Shown in pieces: positions 1 through 10,479 of a stretch of 64,000 nt of DNA. Numbering within the stretch: position 1 is the first letter of the stretch; each line of letters begins with the position of its first letter. The notes beneath the pieces are model-generated. The model was not told the DNA's origin, did not search any database, and saw only the letters and a program-made list of their open reading frames with translations. The translations under genes were made by a program, and so were the position numbers. Source of the stretch: an uncultured Mediterraneibacter sp. (GTDB lineage: Bacteria; Bacillota; Clostridia; Lachnospirales; Lachnospiraceae); assembly GCF_934309415.1 (NCBI RefSeq), contig NZ_CAKRDI010000008.1, forward strand, positions 42,701 to 106,700. The letters run 5' to 3'.

Positions 1-1
1 G

Positions 2-187
2 TCGCTTTGCATGCGACTGTTTGGAAATATGCTGGCTGGATTTGTGGTTATGGAGCTTTTAAAAACACTTGTTCCACTGATTATCCCGATTCCGGTAAGT
101 TTTTATTTCGATATTTTTGATGGCTTACTTCAGGCGTACGTATTTGTATTCCTGACAGCTCTGTTTATGAATGAAGAAATGGAGTAA
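2..187 (+). CDS. atpB: ATP synthase F0 subunit a (3' end only)
   Basis: Only the last 61 codons lie in the window; the gene begins upstream. Subunit a forms the membrane half-channels that pass ions to the c-ring. The fragment reads in frame from base 2 and opens with the conserved helix motif RLFGNMLAG, whose arginine is the essential stator residue facing the c-ring carboxylate. A second hydrophobic stretch follows and the protein ends NEEME-stop. It is the first visible gene of the ATP synthase operon, 40 bp before atpE. Assignment rests on this motif plus position. Confidence 0.93.
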   Translation, partial: SLCMRLFGNMLAGFVVMELLKTLVPLIIPIPVSFYFDIFDGLLQAYVFVFLTALFMNEEME

Positions 188-227
188 TTACTAAAACAGT
201 TTGATAAAAGAAAAGGAGATTAACATT

Positions 228-452
228 ATGGAAACACTTATTGCTATTGGAGCAGCAGTTGCAGTTTTAACAGGTATTGGAGCTGGTGTTGGTATTGGTA
301 TCGCAACAGGTAAAGCAGTAGAGGCAGTTGCAAGACAGCCAGAGGCAGAAGGAAAGATCAGTAAGAACCTGATTCTTGGTTGTGCACTTGCAGAGGCAAC
401 AGCAATCTATGGTTTTATCATTGGTCTTCTGATCATCTTCTTCCTGAAATAA
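228..452 (+). CDS. atpE: ATP synthase F0 subunit c
   Basis: Proteolipid of the rotor ring, 74 aa, the normal size. There are two membrane helices (about residues 4-26 and 48-73) joined by the polar loop with the ARQPE signature. The ion-carrying glutamate is in helix 2 (AEATAIYGF). The start at 228 follows AAAAGGAG at ideal spacing; the in-frame TTG at 201 has no ribosome site. In sodium-type c subunits such as that of Ilyobacter tartaricus, helix 1 has Gln (GVGQG) and Ser follows the Glu. Here these are Ile (GVGIG) and Ala, which argues for proton coupling. That last point is inference. Confidence 0.96.
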   Translation: METLIAIGAAVAVLTGIGAGVGIGIATGKAVEAVARQPEAEGKISKNLILGCALAEATAIYGFIIGLLIIFFLK

Positions 453-502
453 GAATCAAGTACTATGATGGAAGCAGATAACAGGAAAGGCAGGTGTAGA
501 AA

Positions 503-988
503 GTGCTTTCACTAAACATGAACCTTGTCTGGAACATGATTAACCTTATTGTTCTCTTTCTCCTGTTAAGACATTTTCTGATTAATCCTGTGAGTAACAT
601 TATGGAACAGCGAAGACAGAAGATTGCAGATGATCTTCAGAACGCACAGGATGTGCAGGATGAGGCAAAACAGCTGAAAAAGGAATATGAGGATGCTCTT
701 AGTGGTGCAAAACAGGAATCAGTTGCGATTGTAGATAAAGCCAGAGCAGATGCGAGAGTTGAATATGATCGTATCATCAACGAGGCCGGAACTAAGGCAG
801 GCAATATTATCGAGAATGCGAAAGAGAACGTACGTCTTGAGCGTGAGCAGACAATGAAAGAGCTACAGTCTCAGATCGCAAGTATTGCGATTGCCTCTGC
901 CGAGAAGATCGTGGGTGACAAAGAACAGAACATTTATGATCAGTTTTTGGGAGAAGTAGGTGGGACAGATGAAGACGCAGACAAGTAA
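503..988 (+). CDS. atpF: ATP synthase F0 subunit b
   Basis: Peripheral stalk protein, 161 aa. One N-terminal membrane helix (about residues 8-26) is followed by a long charged region rich in Lys, Glu and Ala (about 30-150) expected to form the dimeric coiled-coil stator. The GTG at 503 is the best start, behind a GGCAGG-like site; the next Met, five codons in, is also possible. Its 3' end overlaps atpH by about 20-29 bp, which is normal for translationally coupled stalk subunits. Confidence 0.95.
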   Translation: MLSLNMNLVWNMINLIVLFLLLRHFLINPVSNIMEQRRQKIADDLQNAQDVQDEAKQLKKEYEDALSGAKQESVAIVDKARADARVEYDRIINEAGTKAGNIIENAKENVRLEREQTMKELQSQIASIAIASAEKIVGDKEQNIYDQFLGEVGGTDEDADK

Positions 989-1505
989 AAATCAGATGTA
1001 CTGCCCGTTGGCAGCAATCAGATATGCACGTGTTCTGTATGAAGTAAATGTCCCAGAAGAAGCTGTACAGAAAACACGTGAAATTTTCAGGGAAGTGCCG
1101 CAGCTTCACGAGACTTTCGTGAATCCTACCATTGAACTGAAAGAGAAGATGAATGTGGTAGACAGAGTATTTCCGGAGGAAATTCGTAATTTCCTCAAAG
1201 TAGTTTGTAAATATCAGAGAATGGATCTGATCGATGATATTTTCAACGCATATGACAGGTACTGCGATGAACAGAACCAGGTTCTGAATGCTGTCCTGAC
1301 ATGTACTGTACCTCCGACAGAGGAACAGAAAAAAGGAATGGAGGCGTTCCTGTGCAAGAAATATGGTGCGAAGAAAGCCAATATCGAAGTCGTAGAAGAC
1401 AGAGCGATACTTGGTGGATTTATCCTTCGTGCCGGCAGTGATGAGTATGACTGGAGTATGAAAGGACGCCTGAACAGATTAGAAGAAAGATTGACCTGGA
1501 GGTGA
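960..1505 (+). CDS. atpH: ATP synthase F1 subunit delta
   Basis: Delta subunit linking the b stalk to the F1 head, 181 aa from GTG 960 (178 aa from ATG 969, equally plausible). The helical N-terminal domain begins with an [16 protein letters not shown] segment and the C-terminal part shows the family [15 protein letters not shown] region. It overlaps atpF at the 5' end and its TGA lies inside the ribosome binding site of atpA, indicating coupling. Confidence 0.94.
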   Translation: MGQMKTQTSKNQMYCPLAAIRYARVLYEVNVPEEAVQKTREIFREVPQLHETFVNPTIELKEKMNVVDRVFPEEIRNFLKVVCKYQRMDLIDDIFNAYDRYCDEQNQVLNAVLTCTVPPTEEQKKGMEAFLCKKYGAKKANIEVVEDRAILGGFILRAGSDEYDWSMKGRLNRLEERLTWR

Positions 1506-1510
1506 ACAAG

Positions 1511-3019
1511 GTGAGTTCAATCAATTCAGATGAAATTATTTCGATCCTGAAAGAAGAGATCGCAAATTTTGATACAATGAGTAAGGACAGTGAAGTAGGT
1601 ACTGTTGTTACTGTCGGCGATGGAATCGCCACAATCTACGGGATTGATCACGCCATGTACGGGGAAATCGTCACGTTTGAGACTGGTCTTAAGGGAATGG
1701 TCCAGGATATCCGTAAGAATGAAATCGGATGTATCCTTTTCGGAAGCGATACAGGAATCCGTGAAGGCACAAAGGTGGCCCGTACAGGAAAGAAAGCAGG
1801 TGTCCCGGTAGGAGATGCCTATGTAGGAAGAGTTGTCAACGCCCTTGGTGAGGCGATTGACGGAAAAGGCGAGATTGAATCAGATGATTACCGCCCAATT
1901 GAGAATGAAGCACCTGGAATCGTTGACCGTAAGTCCGTTAGCGTTCCGCTTGAGACAGGAATCCTGTCCATCGATGCAATGTTCCCGATCGGACGTGGAC
2001 AGCGTGAGCTGATCATCGGAGACCGTCAGACAGGAAAGACATCCATTGCACTGGATACAATCCTGAATCAGAAAGGTAAAGATGTAATCTGTGTATATGT
2101 AGCAATCGGACAGAAAGCATCTACAGTAGCCAAAGTTGTTAATACACTGCAGACACATGGCGCTATGGATTATACGATCATCGTATCATCTACAGCAAGC
2201 GACTGTGCTCCGCTTCAGTATATTGCTCCTTATGCAGGAACTGCAATGGCAGAATATTTCATGCATAAAGGAAAAGATGCACTGATCATCTATGATGATC
2301 TTTCCAAACATGCAGTTGCATACCGTGCACTTTCACTGCTGCTTGGTCGTTCTCCTGGACGTGAGGCTTATCCTGGAGACGTATTCTATCTGCATTCAAG
2401 ACTTCTTGAGAGATCAAGCCGTCTGAGTGAAGAACAGGGTGGTGGATCTATCACAGCACTGCCGATCATTGAGACACAGGCCGGAGACGTATCCGCTTAT
2501 ATCCCGACCAACGTAATTTCCATCACAGACGGACAGATCTTCCTGGAGAGCAGCCTGTTTGCATCCGGAATGAGACCGGCGGTTAACGTTGGACTTTCCG
2601 TATCCCGTGTAGGTGGTGCAGCACAGACAAAAGCAATGAAGAAAGCATCCGGAAGTATCCGTATTGATCTGGCGCAGTATCGTGAGATGGAAGTCTTTAC
2701 ACAGTTCAGCTCAGATCTGGATGCGGCTACAAAGGAACAGCTGGAGTATGGCGGCGGACTGATGGAACTTCTGAAACAGCCGTTATATCATCCACTTTCA
2801 CTGCATGAGAAAGTTATTACATTATGCGCAGCTACTCACAAAGTATTGCTTGGTGTTGAGAAGACACAGATCAAACAGTTCCAGGCTGATATGCTGAGAC
2901 ATTTTGATACAGAGCACCCGGAGATTGGTCAGGAAATCGAAGAGAAGAAAGTTCTGACAGAGGAACTGATTAACAAGATCGTAGAAACAGCGAAGGAATT
3001 TAAGAAGAGCAGGTGTTAA
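1511..3019 (+). CDS. atpA: ATP synthase F1 subunit alpha
   Basis: Non-catalytic nucleotide-binding subunit of the F1 hexamer, 502 aa. The P-loop GDRQTGKTS lies near residue 170, with the alpha-type arginine-finger region ([10 protein letters not shown]) further on. I chose GTG 1511 because GGAGG at 1498-1502 sits 8 bases upstream; the in-frame GTG at 1502 overlaps that site and would add three residues. Downstream atpG starts one base after its stop. Confidence 0.96.
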   Translation: MSSINSDEIISILKEEIANFDTMSKDSEVGTVVTVGDGIATIYGIDHAMYGEIVTFETGLKGMVQDIRKNEIGCILFGSDTGIREGTKVARTGKKAGVPVGDAYVGRVVNALGEAIDGKGEIESDDYRPIENEAPGIVDRKSVSVPLETGILSIDAMFPIGRGQRELIIGDRQTGKTSIALDTILNQKGKDVICVYVAIGQKASTVAKVVNTLQTHGAMDYTIIVSSTASDCAPLQYIAPYAGTAMAEYFMHKGKDALIIYDDLSKHAVAYRALSLLLGRSPGREAYPGDVFYLHSRLLERSSRLSEEQGGGSITALPIIETQAGDVSAYIPTNVISITDGQIFLESSLFASGMRPAVNVGLSVSRVGGAAQTKAMKKASGSIRIDLAQYREMEVFTQFSSDLDAATKEQLEYGGGLMELLKQPLYHPLSLHEKVITLCAATHKVLLGVEKTQIKQFQADMLRHFDTEHPEIGQEIEEKKVLTEELINKIVETAKEFKKSRC

Positions 3020-3020
3020 T

Positions 3021-3911
3021 ATGGCAAATATCAGAGAGATACAGAGCAGAATCAACAGTGTCAAAGACACAATGAAGATTACTAATGCGATGTATATGAT
3101 CTCTTCTTCCAAACTGACACAGGCAAGAAAGAAGCTGGCAGATACAGAACCATATTTCTATGCGCTGCAGGGTGAGATCAGCCGTATCTTACGTCACTTA
3201 CCGGAATTACATCACAGCTATTTCAACAAGAGAGAAAACATTCCGGCAGAGGAACGTAAGATTGGATCGATCGTTATCACTGCAGATAAGGGACTGGCAG
3301 GTGCTTACAATCACAATATCGTGAAGCTTGAGGAAGAAATCCTTTCCAAGCCGGGTCAGCACAAACTTTTTGTTGTAGGAGAGCTTGGACGTCATTATTT
3401 CGCAAAGAAGGATGTAGATATTGATACAAACTTCCGTTATACAGTTCAAAAGCCGACCATGCATCGTGCCCGTGACATTTCAGCAGTTATTCTGGATCAG
3501 TTTAACAATCATGAACTGGATGAGGTTTATGTAGTATATACACGAATGGAAAATGCAGTTCAGGCAGAAGCAGAGGTATTAAAGCTTCTTCCACTCGAGA
3601 GAGGGGATTTTGGTGAAATGAAAATGCCTTTGAATATGTACCGTGAGGAAATTGAACTGAATCCGTCTCCTATGGATGTCATGAACAGCATCGTACCAAG
3701 TTATATCAATGGTATGATCTACGGATGTCTGGTTGAGGCTTATGCCAGTGAGCATAATGCCCGTATGATGGCAATGAAGTCAGCAACAGACAGCGCACAG
3801 GATCTGATCAAAGAATTGTCAATCCTCTACAACAGAGCGAGACAGGCTGCGATCACGCAGGAGATCACAGAGGTTTGTGCCGGTGCAAGAGCTCAGCAGA
3901 AGAAGAGTTAA
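3021..3911 (+). CDS. atpG: ATP synthase F1 subunit gamma
   Basis: Rotor shaft, 296 aa, close to the usual 285-290. The N-terminal helix (IQSRINSVKDTMKIT) and C-terminal helix (ARQAAITQEITEV) form the coiled coil inside the alpha-beta ring, with the Rossmann-like domain between (IVITADKGLAGAYN). Starts ATG directly behind atpA and is followed by a 73-bp gap with a hairpin before atpD. Confidence 0.96.
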   Translation: MANIREIQSRINSVKDTMKITNAMYMISSSKLTQARKKLADTEPYFYALQGEISRILRHLPELHHSYFNKRENIPAEERKIGSIVITADKGLAGAYNHNIVKLEEEILSKPGQHKLFVVGELGRHYFAKKDVDIDTNFRYTVQKPTMHRARDISAVILDQFNNHELDEVYVVYTRMENAVQAEAEVLKLLPLERGDFGEMKMPLNMYREEIELNPSPMDVMNSIVPSYINGMIYGCLVEAYASEHNARMMAMKSATDSAQDLIKELSILYNRARQAAITQEITEVCAGARAQQKKS

Positions 3912-3924
3912 AATGTCGAGATGC

Positions 3925-3955
3925 GTTACAGACAGCAGATTGCTGCAGTCTGTAA
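3925..3955 (+). promoter_or_regulatory. Hairpin between atpG and atpD
   Basis: The arms TTACAGAC and GTCTGTAA flank GCAG/CTGC pairs, forming a 12-13 bp stem with one mismatch. There is no T-run, so it is more likely an mRNA processing or stability element setting atpD level than a terminator. Function is inferred. Confidence 0.5.
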
Positions 3956-3969
3956 TGACTGAAATATAG

Positions 3970-5385
<1,416 letters not shown>

Positions 5386-5413
5386 ACAGTCACAAAAATA
5401 GGAGTGTGTGCAT

Positions 5414-5830
5414 ATGGAGACATTTGGTCTTAAGATCATTGCAAGTGACGGAGTCTTTTATGAAGGACGTTGCAAGAAGCTGATCATCCCGGCTCCGGAC
5501 GGAGAGAAGGGAATTCTGGCACACCATGAGAATATGGTTATTGCTGTAAATATCGGAATCGCCCATCTGAATTATGATGGAGATGACTGGAAAGATATTG
5601 CAGTGGGTACAGGATTTGCGGAGATTGTAAACAATCGAGTAACGCTGATCGTTGATACGGCAGAGAAGCCGGAAGACATTGATATCCGTCATGCGCGTGA
5701 ACAGAAAGAGCGTGCAGAAGAGCAGCTGCGTCAGAAACAGAGCATCCAGCAGTATTACCATACGCAGGCATCTCTGGCAAGAGCGATGAACAGACTGCGT
5801 CTGTCACAGGATAAGAAATTTAGAGTATAA
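5414..5830 (+). CDS. atpC: ATP synthase F1 subunit epsilon
   Basis: Regulatory subunit at the foot of the rotor, 138 aa. It has an N-terminal beta sandwich (FGLKIIASDGVFYEG, PGEKG-like loop) and a C-terminal helical pair rich in Arg, Glu and Gln. The ATG at 5414 sits 9 bases after AGGAG; the in-frame GTG at 5408 is too close to that site. Last gene of the atp operon, followed by two hairpins. Confidence 0.95.
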   Translation: METFGLKIIASDGVFYEGRCKKLIIPAPDGEKGILAHHENMVIAVNIGIAHLNYDGDDWKDIAVGTGFAEIVNNRVTLIVDTAEKPEDIDIRHAREQKERAEEQLRQKQSIQQYYHTQASLARAMNRLRLSQDKKFRV

Positions 5831-5841
5831 ATAAGAAGCAG

Positions 5842-5879
5842 ATCATAACAGTTTGCTGACAGCAACATACTGTTATGAT
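5842..5879 (+). terminator. Long hairpin after atpC
   Basis: ATCATAACAGT pairs with ACTGTTATGAT, and inside them TTGCT pairs with AGCAA around a 3-nt loop. It has no T-tract, so it is probably an mRNA 3'-end stabiliser ahead of the true terminator. Confidence 0.55.
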
Positions 5880-5892
5880 TCGTCTGAGAGGA

Positions 5893-5924
5893 AGAGCTGA
5901 CACGGAAAGTGTTCGGCTCTTTTT
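5893..5924 (+). terminator. Rho-independent terminator of the atp operon
   Basis: AGAGCTGACAC and GTGTTCGGCTCT form an imperfect stem around GGAAA, followed by TTTT. The T-tract merges with the first bases of the 108-bp repeat. Confidence 0.8.
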
Positions 5925-6028
5925 ATATATTAGGAAAGTGCTCTTTCCTAATATATAAAAACGCTCCGCGAGGATGCGCACTGCGGCGTACAAGGAAGAT
6001 GTCGCAAGCGACCGCCGCAGGCGCTAGA
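5921..6028 (+). repeat. 108-bp structured repeat, copy 1
   Basis: Identical over 108 bases to 39621-39728. It starts with a perfect 18-bp stem (5921-5938 with 5943-5960, 4-nt loop, AT-rich). A G+C-rich branched part follows: CTGCGGCG (5981) pairs with CGCCGCAG (6013), and inside it GTCGC pairs with GCGAC. It ends CTAGA, where a MITE end begins. It carries no credible ORF. Confidence 0.9.
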
Positions 6029-6076
6029 GTGTGTCTTAAAAATGCTTTCTGCAAGATATATGTCACAATCAGTGGA
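6025..6076 (+). repeat. MITE family 1, left-end fragment
   Basis: TAGAGTGTGTCTTAAAAAT followed by the GCTTTCTGCAAG and ATGTCACAAT segments, the same order as the left half of the complete copy at 29459-29621. The right half is absent. Confidence 0.85.
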
Positions 6077-6127
6077 GCGGTTGATACGCAATCCCCATGT
6101 TAACAAGTAAACTTAAACACTTCTTTA

Positions 6128-6156
6128 TTGCATTTTACAGGTTAATATACTACAAT
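6128..6156 (+). promoter_or_regulatory. Candidate promoter for the GGDEF/EAL gene
   Basis: -35 TTGCAT, 17-bp spacer, -10 TACAAT, 110 bp upstream of the start codon at 6267. Confidence 0.6.
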
Positions 6157-6266
6157 AAATATGTCTGAGTGTGTAAATCGGAGGAGAGATTTTCAAAATA
6201 AGACATTTCAGGAAAAAGAAACAAAAGAATGTCGGAGAGACCGATAGAGACAGGGGAGAAACCTAT

Positions 6267-7886
6267 ATGAGTAGTAAAAGGAATCCACGCTCTCTCGTGG
6301 AGATCGTGAATGATGTACTGATCGCAGTACGAGAATATTACGATTCAGAATACGTATATTATATCGAAAAAGAAGAGGGCTCCATTGAGACAATTTATGA
6401 ATGGTGTGCAGAGAACATTCCGTGGCAGCGAGACAGGATCAAGATGCTTCCGGAAGATCAGCAGCCAAAATGGATGAAACAGGAGATTACCGATACAACG
6501 CAGGACAGTTACAGTGTATTTCGTCAGCTGAATGATGAGACAACTGCGATTCTGGCTGTAGTCGGCGTGCACCGCGGAGGATGCGGAATCGAGATGCTCC
6601 GTGCGGTACTTCCGTATATTCCACAGGCGATTGCACTTCAGAAACTTCAGAAGCAGCAGGAATACCTCAGCTATCATGATAATCTGACAGGGCTGCTGAA
6701 TCGGAACAGTTTTGTAAGTTATCTGGATGAGGTTGAACAGGAAAAGCTCAAATCACTGGGGGCAGTTTCGGTTGATATCAACGGACTGAAGAATTTTAAT
6801 AAGGAATTTGGTCGTGAATACGGAGATGAAGTAGTTGTCCGTGTAGGAGAAGTACTTGGTGAGTATTTCCATTCGGGCAATGTATATCGTATGACCGGAG
6901 ATGAATATCTGGTTCTTATAGAAGATGTGACTTATGAAGAATTTACCAAACAGGTACATGCGATGTTCACAAAGCTGGATAATATCAGTCTGGGACTGAC
7001 ATCGGTAGGATATGCATGGGAAAAGGTAGATATCGATGTGAACGGTCTTGTGGTCAGTGCAGAGAATATGATGCGGGAAGAGAAGAAGAAGTATTATAAG
7101 AATCTGCGCAAAGGACATCATGAGCCGATCATCAAGCAGGATCTGCTGGATGATATTGAACAGGAGAATTTTATTGTCTGTCTTGTTCCGAAGATCGATG
7201 TGAAAACAGGCGCGGTAGCAGGTGCAGAGGCAGTTGTCAGATATCACCATAAGGATCTTGGAATCATGGATCCGGGAAAATACATGAATCTTTTAGAAGA
7301 AACAAAATTATCACATTATTTGGACCTGTATGTATTTGAACAGGTTTGTAAAACACTGCATAAATGGGAAATCGAGGGATTACCTATGGTTCCGATTTCT
7401 GTGAATTTTGCAGGTTCTACATTGCGTCAGGAAAATATTGTGGATAAGATGCTTCTTCTGATCGAGAAGTATCATGTACTGTGTGAATATCTGGAAGTGG
7501 AAGTTTCTGAGTCAAATCTGGATATGAATCAGGAGATGCTGGCAGAGACAAGCAGTAAGATCAGAAAAGCGAATGTACGTGTGATCCTGGATCATTTTGG
7601 AGCGAAGACATCCAGCTTTTCCATTTTATCTATTATGGAATTTGACGGACTGAAACTGGATGAAAGTCTGATCACGAATCTGGTCGGAAACAGCCGGAGC
7701 AGGATTGTGTCAAAGGCTGTGATCGATATCTGCAGACAGCTTGGTGCAGCAGTTCTTGCGGAAGGTGTGGAGACACAGGATCAGTTGAATGTGCTGAATG
7801 AGTTAAACTGTGATTATGCACAGGGGACGTTGTTTAATAAACCAATTAAAGTGGAGACATTTGAGGTAAGATACTTAAAGGAGTAG
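6267..7886 (+). CDS. Degenerate GGDEF plus EAL domain protein
   Basis: 539 aa. The first 130 residues look like a GAF-type sensor. A GGDEF domain spans about 135-285 and an EAL domain about 290-539. The diguanylate cyclase signature reads TGDEY instead of GGDEF. In the EAL domain the first motif is EAV and the metal-binding DDFG is LDHFG, so one of the paired aspartates is His; AEGVET and the Glu of EVSES are kept. It probably senses or binds cyclic-di-GMP rather than making or fully hydrolysing it, which is inference. ATG start behind GGGGAG. The VanY-like gene follows at 14 bp, likely co-transcribed. Confidence 0.85.
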   Translation: MSSKRNPRSLVEIVNDVLIAVREYYDSEYVYYIEKEEGSIETIYEWCAENIPWQRDRIKMLPEDQQPKWMKQEITDTTQDSYSVFRQLNDETTAILAVVGVHRGGCGIEMLRAVLPYIPQAIALQKLQKQQEYLSYHDNLTGLLNRNSFVSYLDEVEQEKLKSLGAVSVDINGLKNFNKEFGREYGDEVVVRVGEVLGEYFHSGNVYRMTGDEYLVLIEDVTYEEFTKQVHAMFTKLDNISLGLTSVGYAWEKVDIDVNGLVVSAENMMREEKKKYYKNLRKGHHEPIIKQDLLDDIEQENFIVCLVPKIDVKTGAVAGAEAVVRYHHKDLGIMDPGKYMNLLEETKLSHYLDLYVFEQVCKTLHKWEIEGLPMVPISVNFAGSTLRQENIVDKMLLLIEKYHVLCEYLEVEVSESNLDMNQEMLAETSSKIRKANVRVILDHFGAKTSSFSILSIMEFDGLKLDESLITNLVGNSRSRIVSKAVIDICRQLGAAVLAEGVETQDQLNVLNELNCDYAQGTLFNKPIKVETFEVRYLKE

Positions 7887-7900
7887 ATCAAAATTAAATT

Positions 7901-8713
7901 ATGAGTAAGATAAGTAATCGTGAAAAGGTGAAGAAGATTCTGCTGACCGGTGGAGCAGCCGGTGTAATCGCAGGTGTTGTAGTGACGCTGATTATTTCTA
8001 CGACTGTTTTAAGTGGAAAGGAAAGAAAGCTTTCTTCACAGAATACAAAATTAAAGGCACAGGTTGAAGAACTTCAGGGACAGCTGGATGAGAAGCAGAC
8101 ACAGGAAACTGCGCTTGCTGATCCGGCAGAGTTATTAAAAGGAGATACAGATCAGTGGTCACTGGCACTGGTCAATGAGAAGCATCCGCTGGATACATCT
8201 TATGAACCGGCAGATCTGACAACGGTTGATTCTGACAAGCAGGTGGATTCCAGAATGGCAGAAAGTCTGAATAAGATGTTGGAAGACGGAAAGAAGGCAG
8301 GTCTGAGTATGTATGTAACATCAGCATACAGATCTTATGACCGTCAGTGCGAAGTATTCAATGCGACGATGCAGGACTGGATCAGTCAGGGATATACACC
8401 ACTGAGTGCATATGATGAGACAAAGAAATCGGTTGCAGTTCCGGGAACAAGTGAGCATGCAACAGGACTTGCAGTGGATATCATGTCTACAGAATATTCA
8501 GAACTGGATGATAAGCAGGGAGATACAGAGGAGCAGAAATGGCTGATGGAGCACTGCTATGAGTATGGATTTATTTTAAGATTCCCGAAAGACAAATCTG
8601 ATGTTACAGGAATTGTTTATGAACCATGGCATTACCGCTATGTAGGTGCAGATGCAGCGAAAGCAATCCAGGAAAAGGGGATTACTCTGGAAGAATACGT
8701 CGGAGCAGAGTAA
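7901..8713 (+). CDS. VanY-type D-alanyl-D-alanine carboxypeptidase (M15)
   Basis: 270 aa. An N-terminal membrane anchor (about 14-38) and coiled-coil spacer precede an M15B peptidase domain (about 105-265). Zinc ligands are visible in SEHATGLAVDI (His, Asp) and EPWHYRYVG (His, with the catalytic Glu), together with the SAYRSY motif. It trims the terminal D-Ala of peptidoglycan stem peptides outside the membrane. There is no vancomycin-resistance gene set nearby, so a housekeeping wall role is more likely. Translation probably starts at ATG 7901 with a weak ribosome site. Confidence 0.88.
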   Translation: MSKISNREKVKKILLTGGAAGVIAGVVVTLIISTTVLSGKERKLSSQNTKLKAQVEELQGQLDEKQTQETALADPAELLKGDTDQWSLALVNEKHPLDTSYEPADLTTVDSDKQVDSRMAESLNKMLEDGKKAGLSMYVTSAYRSYDRQCEVFNATMQDWISQGYTPLSAYDETKKSVAVPGTSEHATGLAVDIMSTEYSELDDKQGDTEEQKWLMEHCYEYGFILRFPKDKSDVTGIVYEPWHYRYVGADAAKAIQEKGITLEEYVGAE

Positions 8714-8740
8714 AGTCGATTTAATAAAATGACGAGATGT

Positions 8741-8812
8741 GTTGCTGTTCACGTTATGCAGTGAAGAGTAACGCAAAATGCACGGCTGGCGACAGGATAC
8801 GGTGAACAGCAG
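8741..8812 (+). repeat. Repeat family 2, degenerate composite copy
   Basis: Starts GTTGCTGTTCAC and ends GTGAACAGCA with an AAAATGCACG segment between. These match the ends and middle of the full elements near 50.7 kb, with several substitutions. Confidence 0.6.
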
Positions 8813-8840
8813 TGTAAAAAGTACAATAAGGAGGAGTATA

Positions 8841-10328
8841 ATGGAAGGCTTAACATTTGGAGAACAGGTCAAGATTGTTTTAGGAAGAAAAGGAATGACG
8901 ATCAAAGAGCTGGCAGAGACAATCGAGAGAGAGACAGGCATGAAAATGTCTCGCCAGAATTTGACACAGCGTCTTGGAAGAGATAATTTTCAGGAGCAGG
9001 ATATGCGTATGATCGCCAGAATTCTGGGTTGTCCATTTCAGTTGAGTATTCTTTCAGATGGTCAGGAAGCAGAGGATACATCTGCTCAGTTATATAAGAC
9101 AGAAGTAAAGCATACTTCTAAGCACAAAGAGAGTGCTGATGAAGGACAAATGGAATTAAATTTTGAAGCCATGACCGAAGGGGAACAGGAAGAGTATCTG
9201 AATGTGGCAGAAACTGTAGCGGAGACAGTGGATTATACGGTAAAGACAGTAGCAGATGAAGCATCTGAAGAAGCAACCATTTCGGCTTCTGAGACTGCAG
9301 AAGAAGTTTCGGAAGAGAAACGTGCTAAGGCAGAAGATGAAAACGCAGTAGAATATACAGCAGAGCCACAGACAGATGCAGCAGAAGAGGATGTTGTCGA
9401 GGCAGAGAATACTGTGGACACAGTTGAAACAGAAGCTCAGGAGGAAAGTGTAAAAGAGTCTGAAATTCAGGTGGCAGAGGTCAATCTGTCGGGTCCGGAG
9501 CGTGACATGACAATTGGAGAAATGTATGATCTGCATCAGGAACTGACAGAGCTTGAGGAACATGCAAAAGAAGGCGAGTCAGTAGAAGAACTCAAGGAAG
9601 AACTTGAGAAGCCGAGAAAAGAAAAATTCAGTCCGATGAATTTCTTTAACAGAATCAGACATTCTGAAAAGAAGGCAGAGACTCCATCATGGCAGAGTGA
9701 ATCTGATACAGACGCAAAGACAGAAGAGCCGAAAGACGAAGTAAAAGCGGCTGAGGAGCCTGCAGTTCAGAAAGAGACATCTTTCAGCAATCTTTATGTG
9801 GAAGATCCTCAGGATGAGCAGTTGTCTATGAATTTCCTGTATGAGGAACCACAGTCTGCAGAGTTGGAAGCAGAGGAGATGGATTCAGAAGCACAGGAGA
9901 CAGAGAACCAGATCCTGACAGAGCAGAATGCTGCGGAAGAGTATGAAACAGATGCAAGTGCATTTGCTCCGGAAACTGAAGCGCATACAGAAGAGACAGA
10001 AGCTTCTGGACAGAATGAATATGCAGCTCAGGAGGAATACGAAGAGCAGACAGCATATGCAGAACCGGAAGAAGCGGAGCTGTATGAGGAAGAGCAGGAA
10101 GAGGAGCCGGTACAGGAAGAAGTAGTCGGTGATGTAAATCCATATACAGGAAAAGAATATCAGTCCAACAGTGTGCGTATGCACCCGACCAGAATCGGTT
10201 ATGTACAGGTGTATGATCAGACGATTCATAAATGGACAGATATGACAGAGTGGGCGTTCCTCGGTTATCAGGAACGTAAGAAAGTACTGCTTGGAAAAGC
10301 ATATGAACCACCGATTTATCTTGATTAA
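8841..10328 (+). CDS. XRE-type HTH protein with long acidic tail
   Basis: 495 aa. Residues 4-75 form a Cro/XRE-like helix-turn-helix (MTIKELAETIE, then a SRQNLTQRL recognition region). About residues 85-430 are dominated by Glu, Ala and Thr with few hydrophobics, so probably disordered. The last 60 residues are folded-looking again, beginning NPYTGKEY and rich in aromatics. I do not recognise a named family; the layout recurs in Lachnospiraceae hypothetical proteins. Start at 8841 behind GGAGG; an upstream in-frame extension runs through a repeat and is not coding. It could bind DNA and recruit partners, but function is unknown. Confidence 0.8.
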   Translation: MEGLTFGEQVKIVLGRKGMTIKELAETIERETGMKMSRQNLTQRLGRDNFQEQDMRMIARILGCPFQLSILSDGQEAEDTSAQLYKTEVKHTSKHKESADEGQMELNFEAMTEGEQEEYLNVAETVAETVDYTVKTVADEASEEATISASETAEEVSEEKRAKAEDENAVEYTAEPQTDAAEEDVVEAENTVDTVETEAQEESVKESEIQVAEVNLSGPERDMTIGEMYDLHQELTELEEHAKEGESVEELKEELEKPRKEKFSPMNFFNRIRHSEKKAETPSWQSESDTDAKTEEPKDEVKAAEEPAVQKETSFSNLYVEDPQDEQLSMNFLYEEPQSAELEAEEMDSEAQETENQILTEQNAAEEYETDASAFAPETEAHTEETEASGQNEYAAQEEYEEQTAYAEPEEAELYEEEQEEEPVQEEVVGDVNPYTGKEYQSNSVRMHPTRIGYVQVYDQTIHKWTDMTEWAFLGYQERKKVLLGKAYEPPIYLD

Positions 10329-10479
10329 CTTGTAGAAATTCCTGAATAATTCAATTGCTATTATACTGTATGAACGTTGGATGCAGCAGGATATAGAAGG
10401 AATGATTATCAGATTTTATCAACAGATTGTAAAATAGAACAGAAGGATGTATTGTCAGAATGCGAAGGAGGTAGGCAAG

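Noticed and set aside
7901..8713. Vancomycin resistance gene vanY
   Set aside because: No vanH, vanA/B/G ligase, vanX or VanRS is present nearby; M15 carboxypeptidases are common in cell wall turnover.
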